DNA of 25,000 nt, taken from assembly GCA_000320545.1 (NCBI GenBank), contig ADNK01001822.1, positions 1-25,000 on the forward strand. Reading direction: 5' to 3'. The position numbers and the translations under genes were made by a program. The notes beneath the pieces are model-generated. The model was not told the DNA's origin. It saw only the letters and a program-made list of their open reading frames with translations, and did not search any database. This stretch comes from Bigelowiella natans CCMP2755. Lineage: Eukaryota; Cercozoa; Chlorarachniophyceae. Of the stretch, positions 10,567 to 22,085 are shown in pieces (the stretch's first letter is position 1; every line of letters starts with the position of its first letter).

Positions 10567-11303
10567 AGGACGACGAGACACAACGTTTTTACATGCCTGT
10601 CCTAATTGTGCATGGATGGCACAATGCACGAAGTACCTTCAATCATTGCATCGGTTGGAATAGGAGTGGTTGTAAATTTTAGCATGCACAGGAGGAATCT
10701 TTGCTTCGCTAGCTTTTGCATGCAGGCGAGCGGGGATCGAAGAGCAGTACATGTTATTTTGACTGATCGACGCTATCTGTTGCAGCATGACTTCGTGCGC
10801 ACTGTAGGCGGAGCTCGATCAGTCCTAGAGTCCTCGGTTGGCAGGCGACGAGGTCCGCGCGACCATGTAGCTCATGTACACTCATTTCCTCACTTTCCAA
10901 CATGATGCTTGTCTGCGACTGCATGCGCGGACGGCGCTAGGGCGGGGCGGGCGCTACAACAGCAGTCGTACGTGTAAGTATCTTGCTCTGTCGTTAGCGC
11001 TGTAGCCGCGTAGCCGCTGCATTGCATAGCTAGTAGCTACATGAGGATGACCATTGAACAAATTTAATTGATTAATTACATCCGTCGCTACCTTGCTCTC
11101 CGTGCGGAAACTTATACAACAAAGGCATATGGTGAGATAATGTACTATTGCCAACATGTGTACGATATACGCACTGTGATCGCTCGATAGCATGGGTGCA
11201 ACGGTTGGGTGGCTCTGCTAATATCGCTCATGTGTCAGCATATTTATTGGTCTTAATGCATTGTAGGATTTTATTAACACATTTTTCAAAACATTTTTAA
11301 CAT
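10567..11303. other. Intergenic region between GH5 and RPA1 3' ends
   Basis: Contains the 3' regions of both convergent genes. The portion to about 11040 again shows TGCATGC-type words and is open in several frames. The rest is ordinary AT-rich sequence. No coding frame with splice continuity or recognisable motif was found. Confidence 0.55.
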
Positions 11304-13939
11304 TTAGTTGCCATCCTCTTTCTGTTCTTTCTCGAGGTATTTGTCAATTTGCCCAAGCAGATATTCTGATTCACTTTCAGCATTCACTTCTTCAGCGCGT
11401 AGAACAATGCATCGAACGCGTTCCTGGCCTTGGTATTCGTCCCTGGAGGCCTTGCAAACAAACTTGTATTCCTTAAAGTTTGCTTTTTTGAATGCCTGCG
11501 AGAAGAAAAACAACCATTAATAATGTAGTTCTTACTCGAAAGAAGTTGACTGAATTATACTTACTGCTTCAAATGCTTTCTCATCAGATTCCATCAATTC
11601 CCCAACCTAAGTTAGAGGTTCATATAAATCTATCTGGAGCAACTCTATCTAAATCTGGTACCTCATCTGCAGTTTTCCCAATTATCTTCACGCCTTGATC
11701 GTTGAAGCAATTCACGTATTGCGAGCCATTTTGGTCAGCCAAGGCAATTCGAAGCAAGTATCGCTTATTGCAGGTGGGATATTCCTAAGCGAGAGCCAGG
11801 TGAGAGAAAATTATCAATGATTCACGATTCAAAATCACCTTATTGCATCCATCGCACATCCAACTTCCTGGAGAACCAGTGACCTTCTTTTTACATTGAA
11901 CGCAGGCGTTGTAGAATGGAGGACGATCCTTATTGGCACTAGGTAAGTAAGTAACCAAACAAATATTAGATTTTAAGGTTTATTTCATCACGAGAAATGA
12001 AACTTCTTACTTGATGTAAGCAACACTAGCCCTAGTCTCAAGAACGACAGGCTCAGCAGAATTGCGAGCAATCTCTTCAATTTCATCCACACAAATCCGT
12101 TTAGCTGGGCCAGAACCACTTCGTTGTGTTTTGACGGAGAGGGTTGTAATGTTGCCCCGATTTCCGCTCTCGTTCCATTCGCGAATCCGTTTTGCAGCTT
12201 TCGATTCGGGGTTGACAATGATATCACTTGCAGAGCTGGAGCTCAATGAGCGTCCTGATAAACAATTGTGAACTTCACATGCAACAGCTTGATAAATGTA
12301 GGGCTTACCATCCCACTCACTGACGCGACACCCAGTCACAGAGATGATGGGTTTGTCGGAAAGGATTTCATCCGTAAGCTGATCCTTTTATTGCGATTGC
12401 ACGAGAGTTAGTGTTAAGATTCGACGAAAAAAATGACGACAAAAATAATAATATATTACCCTATCACCCCAGACCGCGATGTCGATTGCAGCATTAGAAT
12501 CATCTGCAAGAGTCAACTTGCGACACTTGAGTTCTGAGTTGTTTTTGGTCCTCACAGTTCGCTCCTCGGAGTAATTGGTGACAACTCCGATAACATTTAC
12601 AACCGCTCTGATAGCGCACTGTAACATGAAAATTAAGATAAACTCAATACATAAACTCCCAACTACAGCTAATAAGGATAGATACGTACGTTTTGAATGT
12701 CGACAATCTTCTTGTAGTTGTGCGTCGCCTGACCAATCTTCTCGCTGCCGTCGTCGTCGGCAGGAGCGATCTGTAAAAAAACAGTTAGATCCCAATATTG
12801 ATTCTAAGCATTATTTTTTTACCTGAGAGCTTTCGTTGAAAACTATTTCGTAGTTGTTGCTCAAAGTGGAGTACATCTTGTTGGCGAGTTTCAACCTTCC
12901 CTGAGAAAAGGTATATATCTTGCCCTTCTCAAGAACTGGGAAAAACTTGTCTGCTGCTTCGTTGTAAAATGTGGCGCGAATTTCCACTCCCTGAATATAT
13001 GACATTATGAGCTATGGGCGAGAAATTCTTATTGCACAATTTTGGCAAAGAAGTATTACATGAGCGTCGAGGAGGTGTACATTAAAAACTTTTCCAGATC
13101 TTCCATTTTTCATCCATGAGTTCAATTTTCCTTTCATGGTCACGCGGGCCTGTTGTATAGATTCTTAAGTTGTGTACTTGAAGCCTAAAATGATTGATCT
13201 GCACCTTAATTGTCCAATTGCTGCTCCCGTATGGATTCAAGGTTGCGATGGGTTGGTGGTACAGATTTCGTTTAACATCATTTACTTGGACACCTTGGTT
13301 CTGTTTGAGAGCTATTTAAGAATTTAAAAAAATATGATACTTTTTATTGATTTGGACCTCGGTTCTAGATGTGCTTTTGTTCGAAGCAGGACTAGGTGTG
13401 GTATATTCCGCCTTCCCGCTTCCATCTTTTTCAGCGGGCTTGGGGCTTCCAATCCTCTCTTCGACCTCGCTATCCAGAAGTTCGACTTTGGAGAGGATGG
13501 CATACACCTTCGATCCACACCCATAGTCAGGTCAAAGTATTTATTTGCAAGGGAGATATATTTCTATTTCAACCCGGTTCTGAGTTTCTTTGGCAATAAC
13601 ATCCTCAGTCTCGATGACGCAATTCGACTTGAGCCCGAGTTCGTCCACTTTCAACTTTTAGCAAATCTCCTTTAGGACAATTTTACTATTAACAAAATAT
13701 TGATAATACCTTTGGGTCCAAGAAAGCAGGCATGTATTTCTTCCCGTCTGAGATCACAACTCGAACTCCATTCGAGACCTCCTTGACACTTAATACCTAT
13801 TTGTCAATTCCAGGAAATCACACACGCCTTTTTGAAATTCTGTTGCTTAACAAACCTGTAGAATTGCCTTTAGGCCTTCGCATTTTGATGCATTGATTCT
13901 GTCAACAGCTCCATCGGATAGGGTGGGCAAGGTGGACAT
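11304..13939 (-). CDS. RPA1: Replication protein A large subunit (RPA70)
   Basis: Single-stranded DNA-binding subunit of the RPA heterotrimer, used in replication, repair and recombination. Fifteen exons join in frame: 13856-13939, 13710-13796, 13574-13654, 13358-13507, 13205-13300, 13060-13149, 12823-12990, 12690-12770, 12460-12618, 12309-12384, 12011-12254, 11839-11938, 11662-11784, 11565-11606, 11304-11495, giving 590 residues. Order: N-terminal OB domain (1 to about 110); Ser/Lys/Pro linker (about 105-140); DBD-A starting LNPYGSSNWTIKARVT and containing IRATFYNEAADKFFP; DBD-B with IDIAVWGD; DBD-C with a zinc ribbon at Cys451, Cys454, Cys467 and Cys470. All 14 introns are 52-75 nt and twelve are phase 0. 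It is slightly shorter than typical 600-650 aa homologues because the linker is short. It diverges from the gene at 14538. Confidence 0.97.
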
Positions 13940-14537
13940 TTTGATTGCCTCGGGATAATGGCGCGCTCCAGTTCTGGATTTTTATATTCCCAAAGATTGG
14001 GCGACAATATAAAATCGACCGTATTTCAATAAAGCGACAATAATAATGAATGGAATTTGAACTGTATTGAACAGAAAGAGTCGACCCGACATTCGGATCG
14101 ATGTTTTTTTACCCATGTCAATATTTCATTTCACTAAAGATATCCCTGTCGTTTCCAAGAATTCCCAAAGTTTCGCGGGGTTTTGAATAAATTGCGGGAG
14201 TGTATACCTGCCGATGTTTTAATTTTAGAAAATTCGCAATGTGGTTAATTTAGTGCCTGCGACATCAAGAAATATGCGGACGAATGTGAAGGTCCCTCTG
14301 AAGTCTGAAAAGTACGGGAAGCAGTTTGTTTTTGGATCCTGACAGGTCTTATTTTCGCTACATTTCTTAGGATAAATTTGGTATGAGTTGTTTCCGTATC
14401 CACAAGCCCCTCGCAAACCTGCGGGTTCGCGGTAAAACTGACTGTTCGAAGATTCAGCGGGAAATATCTATAATAATTTACTTCTTATAGTAGGACGTAG
14501 CGTTCGCTTCCAACTTCTTCGTACACCCTAGCCCACT
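13940..14537. promoter_or_regulatory. Divergent promoter region of RPA1 and the propeller-like gene, with E2F-like sites
   Basis: Lies between the two start codons. On the minus strand TATAAAAA occurs at 13979-13986, about 40 nt from the RPA1 ATG. If used, it implies a very short leader. GCGGGAAA at 14457-14464 is the complement of TTTCCCGC, an exact fit to the E2F consensus TTTSSCGC. TTTCGCGG at 14171-14178 misses it by one base, and GGCGCGC is at 13960-13966. RPA genes are known S-phase E2F targets in animals and plants. Occupancy here is inference. Short open frames within the region (14225-14416 on minus, 14275-14340 on plus) are not convincing. Confidence 0.5.
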
Positions 14538-16315
14538 ATGCTGACACGATGCCTTCTGGACCGACAAACAGCGAGGAGGCCATCAAAAAACCGTACGATT
14601 CAAAGTAATGCCGTCCGAGAATGTCTTTTCCGTCGTTTGGAGCTTAAGGTGCGGTGACCCCGAAATCTAGTTGCAGGAGTTGCAGCTAAAACTTGTCATT
14701 TCTCCAGGAATCTTCAGTGGATTCGAAGCTTTCGTTCGAGCAGGATGAACACAGCTCCTCAAAAATTGTGGAGTTGGTATCTACAGAAGAGTTTCTTATG
14801 GCCTTGTCGGCAGACGGTTGTTGCTTCATCTACGAAAAACGTGCGGATAACCTTTATTCCCTCTCTTTGTGACTTGGTTCTAACCCTGTCCTAAATGGAT
14901 ATCAGGTAACCTCGAACGACGCCGAAGATTACTCAATCATCCTAATGAATGTGTCCAAAGCTTATTCTACAATCGCAAAAAGAAATCAATTTTATACGTC
15001 TACCTAAAAAGAGATGATCCGCATTGCCGTCTCCGCATATCATCGATTTCGCTTAGGTAACCAACAAAAAAATTAGTAAACATTTCATCATATTATCCGA
15101 TTGACGCGTTTGGTGGTTTAGGAATCTGCGACTTCGCCGTCCAACTAATCGCCTGCAAATATTATCGAAAGAGATCCTACATTGTGGCAGCTTTGTAGAG
15201 TTCGATCCAAATAACGAAATTATACTGACTTTTTCCCCCACAAAGAGGTTCGTCAATTTTATCAATCTGTTATACGAAATGATGAGTGTTCCTTTCGGAA
15301 TTTTCTCGACACAAATCAGGGTTTTCAAAGTCTGGGACCTGCTAACTTACAAATTGCGATTCTATTTTTCGAGCGAGGAAGTAGAGGAAGTTAAAATAAG
15401 GTTGTGCAATAATGTTCGGTGTCATCGATAATGTTTCTTGAGTTTGATTTTTTTGCAGCCAAGGATTGCTACTGGTTATATACAAGAGAAAGAAGAGCCA
15501 TGTTTCGCTGAGAGTTCTATGCGTATTCACCGGAAAGGTAGTTAATAAATGTCTAAATCAATGTATTGTCTACCAAAGTCCTAATGTTTTTCTTCAGGTG
15601 CTGAGGTCCTTAAACCACATGCTTCGACGGAATCGTAAAATTGATTTCATCGATCAATTCCTTGACAAAATTATTCTCAAACAAGATGGAGAATCGATGC
15701 AGATTATCAATGTCAGAAAACAATTTCAACTCACAGCTGCATCACACCCATCTAATTGACGTTTTTATAACAGCTACGTTCGAAAAAAGTAACAGTGTCA
15801 CAATTGCGACGGGCTACTTCAATATTATTTTTGAACAAGACGCCATTGCTTCTAGCTTTTAGGGATAAATCCTTAGAGGCGTGGAAGTTTTCTGGGGAAG
15901 ATTTCACGAGGTAAAATAACATTCTTTTGCCACGCCTAATATTGGGGCACCTGAGAAGAGTTCTTGTAGGATTTCTCTTGAGCAGGAGGCGAGCTTGGTA
16001 AAAAGCCTCACATTATCAAAAGATCAGCGCTATCTTATGCTATATCACAAGGATTCGAAATCAAGAGGTATTTGCAAAGTCTCAAGTGTGTTTTCATTTT
16101 CAAATATAACCTGTTAATCAGATAGAATTTCAGTATCGGAAATTGAATCTGGGAGGCGAATAGCAACCTTAAAGATTTCTAACTCGAAGATAGATAATAA
16201 TATGAGAGTAACTCCCCAACAAACAAGTATTACAGCGATGTGTTACTGTGATGAACGCAATGAATTGTATGTTGGGAGGCGGAATGGATGTGTGCAGCTT
16301 TTTGCAGCTTCATAA
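14538..16315 (+). CDS. Conserved beta-propeller/WD40-like protein of unknown function
   Basis: Ten exons join in frame: 14538-14648, 14708-14840, 14906-15056, 15122-15247, 15320-15400, 15459-15537, 15598-15711, 15774-15910, 15970-16067, 16122-16315, giving 407 residues; nine introns are 54-72 nt. The pattern resembles an uncharacterised WD40-like protein I know from plants and green algae: FKVWDLLTYKLRF, EEVKISQGLLLVIY, VLRSLNHMLRRNRKIDFIDQF, ILKQDGESMQIIN, LLLAFRDKSLEAWKFSGE and a final ERNELYVGRRNGCVQLF. WD-type blades are degenerate: one VWD and one AWKF. No signal peptide or membrane span is seen, so a cytosolic or nuclear scaffold is likely. The basic N-terminus (RRPSKNRT) may be a targeting segment. 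The intron at 15712 uses the weaker donor GTCAGA. The family link is from memory of related proteins and needs a search. Confidence 0.85.
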
Positions 16316-17640
16316 AGACAATGAATTCCTTCTGTACAAACTCCAATCCGTTATAATACTTAAGAGTTTATAGAAGATGCACTGTACATTTACACACTAG
16401 GATGCTACCCATTTTCCAGACTTGTAATATCACACTTTGTAAAGAAATAGTTAATACGTCCAAGCTAGAGCTAGTAGATAAAACTCATATTAGTAAGAAC
16501 AACAACGAATAGAATGTTAATTACAATGCAAATGGACATCATATTCCACACTGTAATTTTCAAATCCGATTCTCGGCTCATTTTGTCATGATTTGGTTTC
16601 ATTTTTGCATTAATTTCAACAACGGTAACTTTATCACGGCAATAGTTGAGCACGCACCGCCCACGATAGCATCACATCTGCTTTCAGTCTCATGTGTTTC
16701 CTTAATGCTGCCATTTGCATGAACAAAAACAGCATGGAAATGCTACAATTACGATACTACACATGTGTACGAGCTACATGTGAACTTCTGTGCCTACTAC
16801 TTCCTTGTTCGCTCATGAAGTTGTGCGAAGCGGCAGTGCCAGTTTGCACCTAGATCACCCAAATTGTCAATTCCATGTGTGTGTGGTGCCATGTGCTGTG
16901 ATGGGCACGCAGGAGCATCGCACCGCTCATCGTGCTAAAAATTCATCTAGCGACTAGCGACTAGCTAGCTACAAGCTGTGCGGTTCATGCTGCGGCAGCT
17001 GCTGCAATGTGATGACTTTGCCTAGTTGCGTCTGTGGCGTGCTAGCGGGCCAGACCTACCTGCTAGCCTGGTGCACTCTGTGACGAACAGAATGACTGGT
17101 CATGATGCTTTCATTTTCTGTCACACTAGCCATGACATGCTAGCATGTTGACGAAATTCCGTGGGCTACAACACCACCGAATATTTTTTACATGAATGAC
17201 TTCTCCGTAAATCATCAATGAATCGTGGTAGTAAATCCATTGTGGACGCATGATATTTGCATGCTACCGATGTGTTTGCCGTGCCGTGTTTCTCACTGTG
17301 TCAGATGAATCGTTACAAATCGACTTGGATGCAAAATGAAGAGGAACGTGGCTTTAGCTACGCATGTGTAAATTACACGCATGTTTTACTGAGATGGAAC
17401 TAGTGTTTAGTGTGTTAGCAGACGCATTTCCTAATCATTAATAACGATACTTGTCTCCTTTTTGGGCTGCTTTCACCATTCTGTCACCGTTGTCTGGGAC
17501 CAAACATGGACACGTACGCTGGATAAATTGGATTATTTATGTGAGTCAATCAGAAGTAGTCGTATTTTGTGGTCAAGCAAAACTGCATGAAAAACTACCT
17601 AGATTGTTCCATTGTTACAAGACATGCATGCATTACTGTT
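16316..17640. other. Gene-free region downstream of the propeller-like gene
   Basis: Starts with AT-rich 3' flank and becomes TG/CA- and CTAG-rich from about 16650 to 17320 (many TGCATG and GCTAGC words). A 60-codon minus-strand frame (16471-16653) ends in a hydrophobic stretch, but there is no splice context or family match. Nothing else was recognised. Confidence 0.5.
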
Positions 17641-17644
17641 ACTT

Positions 17645-17701
17645 ACACACACACACACACACACACACACTATACATATATATAATGTATATATATTATA
17701 C

Positions 17702-17742
<41 letters not shown>

Positions 17743-17926
17743 CATATATAATATATATACATTATATATTTTATATTATATATATAATATAAAATATATA
17801 ATTAATAATTATTATTGTAATAATTATTAACATATTTTACATTACAATTATGTGTGTATTGTGTAATGTATATCTTATTATTATTATATTATATATTTTT
17901 TATATCGCACACACACACACACACGT
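17645..17926. repeat. CA/TA microsatellite with perfect AT palindromes
   Basis: A CA run (17645-17670) is followed by about 230 bp of almost pure A/T. A central TA run (about 17706-17736) is flanked by near-complementary arms (about 17677-17705 and 17737-17770). Next comes a perfect 42-base palindrome at 17761-17802, and a perfect 13-bp stem (17802-17814 with 17818-17830) around a 3-nt loop. A second CA run lies at about 17908-17925. Such DNA can extrude cruciforms and is slippage-prone. Confidence 0.9.
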
Positions 17927-18097
17927 GCACGCATATTGCATCCAGAAAATACGCAAAATTCTAACCCAGGTCAAGAAGCATGGAAGCCAACGTGCACAAT
18001 TGCAACAGCAATAATCTGCAATCTGACATTTGAAGTGTGATCAGTGAAGATGCTTGTGTTTCATTCCACTAGTGTCACATGTGTGCACAAATGTGTT

Positions 18098-18142
<45 letters not shown>

Positions 18143-19074
18143 GCATTTTCATTGTTCATTGTTCATGCATGTGCGTGCACATCCTTTCTTCATTTTCTTC
18201 CCACTCACTCGCGATTCCAGTGCATTGCGATCATCTGAGTCTTTGAGAATGTTCGAAATCGGCCAACAAAGCCACCCGATGACAGAGAACTAAAGAACAG
18301 ATCATTCCAACATGTGCACAGTGGACACAGGAGGAAGAAGCAACAACAAGCAGGACCAACATGATCAATGCAACTGACTACCGGAAGACTCAGTGGAACC
18401 ACAATCGGGAAGCAAAACAAGCCACAGCACAACTGGCAATTGTACTCCTTGTCGCCGCAAGTGCATGTGCAGTCACATGAATCGTCTGCCCCTCCGTTCA
18501 GCTTTGGGCCTTTGTTGAGCACGAATTCAATGTCGACTTCTTCAACGGCCGTGGCCGCCACACAGCAGGAGGTCGTCGCTGGGACCTGGGAGATGGAAGT
18601 GGCCATCTGGATGGAGGTTTCCGACGAATGAATCTGTCCAACGCTGTGTGTGCAAAGCTGCCTTCTGTTTTTTGTGCTGCACCACACGGGATGCTGAAAA
18701 AGGGAAGAACATTTGCCCATGCGACACGTTCATGCGCATGCGCACAGACAGAGCCTGCAGCGTTCCAGGACAAAGTCATTGCTCGGATGAAAAAATAGGA
18801 CGAGCGCCTTGCATTAGTTTTGATTAGTGAGTTTGTCTATGTCGCAGATAAAATCTTAACTGCATTTTCCTTCGTACAACTAGCCGGAAATATCTGTTTG
18901 AGAGAGGATGTGTTTCTCCCTCCGCGACAACGCTACATGAGGTGCGTCTGGGTTAAAAAATTCGTTGGATAATATTAAGTCGCTCCACATTCAAACCGTT
19001 CAAAATAGGCACTGTGCAATGGAGAGAATCTTTTGAGTAGATCTAGGGTAGCTGTGCCGAGTGCCTTGGTGAGG
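17927..19074. other. Gene-free region with GT microsatellite upstream of the GH18 gene
   Basis: A GT run occupies about 18090-18137. From 18140 to 18780 the DNA is TG/CA-rich and open on both strands, including a 171-codon Cys-rich minus frame (18205-18720). No family was recognised and no splice pattern supports it, so it is not called as a gene. From 18780 onward the sequence returns to AT-rich flank and probably includes the GH18 promoter. Confidence 0.5.
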
Positions 19075-19209
19075 GTGAGTCGTACATTTTGGAGATTTAA
19101 TTATTTGATTAGTCTCTAATTCCCATATGGATTAACATGGTTGAGGGGGTCGAAATTGCTAGTAATCGTGTTTTTGGTGAGAAAGTATTGATAGCTTCTT
19201 TTTTAACAG
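19075..19209 (+). other. Possible 5'UTR intron of the GH18 gene
   Basis: A strong donor GTGAGT at 19075 and a pyrimidine tract plus acceptor TTTTTTAACAG ending at 19209 lie just ahead of the start codon at 19223. Together they would form a 135 nt leader intron. This is sequence-pattern evidence only. Confidence 0.35.
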
Positions 19210-19222
19210 GAAGATCGCCGCG

Positions 19223-20687
19223 ATGGCGACGCGTGCAATGGTGAAGATCATCATCATTTTTTGCTACATTTCCACGGTTAGAAGCTTTCGTCAAGACAAA
19301 CACCTTGGGAAAACGACGGATTTGACGTTCACAAGATCCAAAGACCACCGGACCGACCCTTCAGCGTGCCCTTGCACGTCGGGAACGGGAAATGAAACGA
19401 ATCCTGAGGAGGGCAAAAAGGGAAACAGAAAAAAAATAAAGAAGAATCATGAGAAAGGGAATAAATCATCTAAAAGACGACTGCCTCACGTAATATTTTC
19501 AGAGAAAGCGATTTTTTCATTGAGCGTGATCGAATCCTATTTGTTCTCAGGAACCGACAGTCTTATCGAGTAGAGAACCCAAAGTTCATGCCGGGAATCA
19601 ATGGGATCTTATTGGATACTGGGAAGGTTCTTTTTGCTTGATTAATTGTATTATTCAAAATTCGGTCATAGTTATCGTAACGATGCCAAACAATCCCTTC
19701 CATATATTTCCAGGATATGCAGAAAATGGAGCCAAGCCATACCCCATTCAACATGTTCCAAATGACGTTAAGTATATACCAATTGCGTTTATTGCCCCAG
19801 TGCCAATAGAAGGGGATGCGCACAAGAAGGCCACTGGTTGGGAATTCGATCGGACTTTCGCGTTCACACCGGAAGAAATAAAAGAAGGGATTAAAGAGAT
19901 CAATGCTCGTAATAATGGCCAGGAAGTGTTTTTCTCCCTTCTAGACACACCATCAACACACTGGAATGCTATAGATTACGATGGATTTGCAGAAAACATT
20001 GTCAAGGGGGCGAGAGAATACGGTGTCAAGGGCTTCGATATTGACATAGAATCGGGCATGCCTGGGAATGAATTTACAACAGCTTTCGTAAATCTGATTA
20101 AGGTTCATCTGATTAGATGTGCTAATGATTAATTAATAGTTTTCAGTGACCAAGTACTTTTTTCATAGGCTCTAAAAAAGGCTGGGCCAGAGATGAAGAT
20201 AACGTATGTCACGATGGGAAGTTCCTATGATGAGGACATTCTAAAGGAAACGAAGCACTTGCTCGAATATATAACCACAATGCGATATTGGGATGGCCAA
20301 CAAGATTTGTTCAAGCAATATGCGGCAATCATTGGCCCGGAGAAAGTTGGAATCGGGGTAAAAACACAGGAAACTAGTTTGGATATGGTAAGGGCAATCG
20401 CGAAATTTTCACGGAGCCAAGGCAGTGAGCTGATGATGCTATGGTCACTTACACGCGATGTACATGGTTGCTCGGGTTACAAGGATGGCAAATGGCGAAA
20501 AGAATACATTCACGAGTTCCAAAAAGCATCGGTTGTGAAAGCATCCTCGAGCTCTAAGAATTACTTCCATCGACATCACAAGAACAAGACAGCATCAGAG
20601 CAGAAAGCTCTCACCACGAAATTGAAGATGTGGTCTACTAGTGTGACAAGCCTCCGCAGCAGAACGTATACTTGCCATGTTGAGTAG
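19223..20687 (+). CDS. Secreted GH18-fold protein (chitinase/endoglycosidase-like)
   Basis: Likely acts on GlcNAc-containing glycans outside the cell, if active. Four exons, 19223-19489, 19551-19626, 19714-20102 and 20169-20687, join in frame for 416 residues. Residues 1-21 form a signal peptide (VKIIIIFCYISTVRS). Residues about 60-89 are a Lys-rich linker. The TIM barrel starts near residue 105 with QWDLIGYWEGYAENG. The key motif is GFDIDIES, with Asp223, Asp225 and the putative acid Glu227, matching the DxDxE part of GH18; the first Asp of the full DxxDxDxE motif is Lys here. A later strand MKITYVTMGS and the Trp-containing LMMLWSL near the end fit the fold. The C-terminal 45 residues are basic and Ser-rich. 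Chitinase, endo-beta-N-acetylglucosaminidase or an inactive chitin-binding lectin remain possible. Confidence 0.85.
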
Positions 20688-21358
20688 CAAGTCGTATCAT
20701 TAGAAGCACAAAATTTGATTATCATCATCATTGATCCAATCGACTAGCTGCTGTATCTGCCATCGCACTGAGACATGCTGTGATATGCACGTGTGTCCAA
20801 CTCCTCAAAGAAAGTTGTTCCCTGCCAAAATCAGGAAATCGTAACAAATGTCAAAATGTCCATCACAGAATTCCTTTGCAGCGCTTGTTGGCCGCATCGC
20901 AAGCATTAACAATGCATGACCCGCGTGATCAACCATTCGAGGCTTGATCGACATGCGAACCAAAAATCGAGTCTAAAGGACTATGGACACTTAGACGCTT
21001 GGCGGCGGGTTTCGAGAGTACTTGCTGCATGCATAATGCTGCAATGATCATCATTGTTGGCACCCTGGCCCCTCATTTGTTCCCTGTAATATACGCATGC
21101 TGTGTGTGATACACTTGTGCATATTGTATTGGACGATCATCACACTGCTTGCAACTGCACTGCCTAATTGCGTTTGACATGGCTGCACAGATTTTTTGCA
21201 TGCGCACACTCTGACAACACGTCCAGCTAGAGGCACTGTGACGACAAATCGCCGTATGAATCGGCGACATTCCAAATATATCAGACCAGAATGGACCAAC
21301 GAGGTGTACACAACGTAGTTTGATATCCTAACTTTCACAGGCAACAGTATTGGATTCC
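20688..21358. other. Intergenic region between convergent GH18 and TMEM256 genes
   Basis: Holds the 3' ends of both genes. The stretch from about 20760 to 21250 carries TGCATGC, ATCATCAT and CATGCG words like the other TG/CA-rich blocks. No coding signal was recognised. Confidence 0.55.
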
Positions 21359-22085
21359 TCAAAGAACAAGAGCCAGCCAGGCCAAAATCAAAGTTGTCCC
21401 ACCAATCGGTGCAAATTGACCGTATTTTCCTTCGCCTGTCAAAGCCTTTGCGTAGCAACTGCCCTGTTTTTGTTCAACAGTGTTTATATTCTATGAGAAT
21501 ATATTTGAATGAGAAATTGTGCTCGAGACTTAATTTGCGAGATTTTGAAAAGAGTACGTGACATATGGCTTCTCAACACATCCAAAGCATTGACCGAAAA
21601 AATTCCTGTTCCTGCAGTGAAAAGTGTACCGACTAAATGTGGCCGTCGAGTAATCTGGCATTTACGTAGAAAATTATGAGTACTGGTCCAGTGTGAATGC
21701 AACTACAAGGTTACCGGTGCAATCGCAATCATGGCAGAATGAATCATGTGAAGGCTTTTCCCGTTGTCGTAGGACTGGATTTGCACGTAAGTTAATTAAG
21801 TTGTCGGATGTAGATAGTTGGTAGTGGGACCTTTTGAAGAGCCTCGTCGTCAGTTTGAAACCCATGAGCTCCTTTTCAGTATAAACGTAGCGTATTAACA
21901 AAAGCATTTCTTCAAGCAGTTTCCGAGATGCTTCATTTATACCGTACCGTAGGCTGCAGCACCAACGCTGAGTGCCCCGCTCAAACCACCGACACGGAAC
22001 CAAATCTATACAGAAAAGATATCAGTGTCCACGTGACGTTCTTTTTGAATGTTCACTCACAAAATACCTGTTTAGAGAGGGGCAT
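21359..22085 (-). CDS. TMEM256: TMEM256/DUF423 small membrane protein
   Basis: Small four-helix membrane protein of unknown molecular function, found from bacteria (YgdD) to humans. Six exons join in frame: 22068-22085, 21948-22005, 21831-21871, 21715-21774, 21595-21654, 21359-21463, giving a complete 113-residue protein, the normal family size. Family marks in order: GGLSGALSVGAAAYGAHG in the first helix, HMIHSAMIAIAP in the second, RRPHLVGTLFTAGTGIFSGS in the third, then APIGGTTLILAWLALVL as the last helix. The start exon is only 6 codons (MPLSKQ), so a simple frame scan misses the gene. Introns are 62, 76, 56, 60 and 131 nt. It diverges from the MAP kinase with 336 bp between start codons. 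Eukaryotic members are often placed in mitochondria or endomembranes; the location here is unknown. Confidence 0.94.

Noticed and set aside
14225-14416. Short frames on both strands in the RPA1 promoter region
   Set aside because: Neither extends through plausible splice sites or resembles a known protein; the interval is better explained as promoter and leaders.
16471-16653. 60-codon minus frame with a C-terminal hydrophobic stretch, possibly a tail-anchored protein
   Set aside because: No upstream exon or family match was found, and AT-rich DNA readily gives short hydrophobic frames.
18205-18720. 171-codon Cys-rich minus-strand frame
   Set aside because: It lies in a TG/CA-rich block where TGC/TGT codons arise by composition. 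There is no signal peptide, domain or splice support, and the opposite strand is also open.
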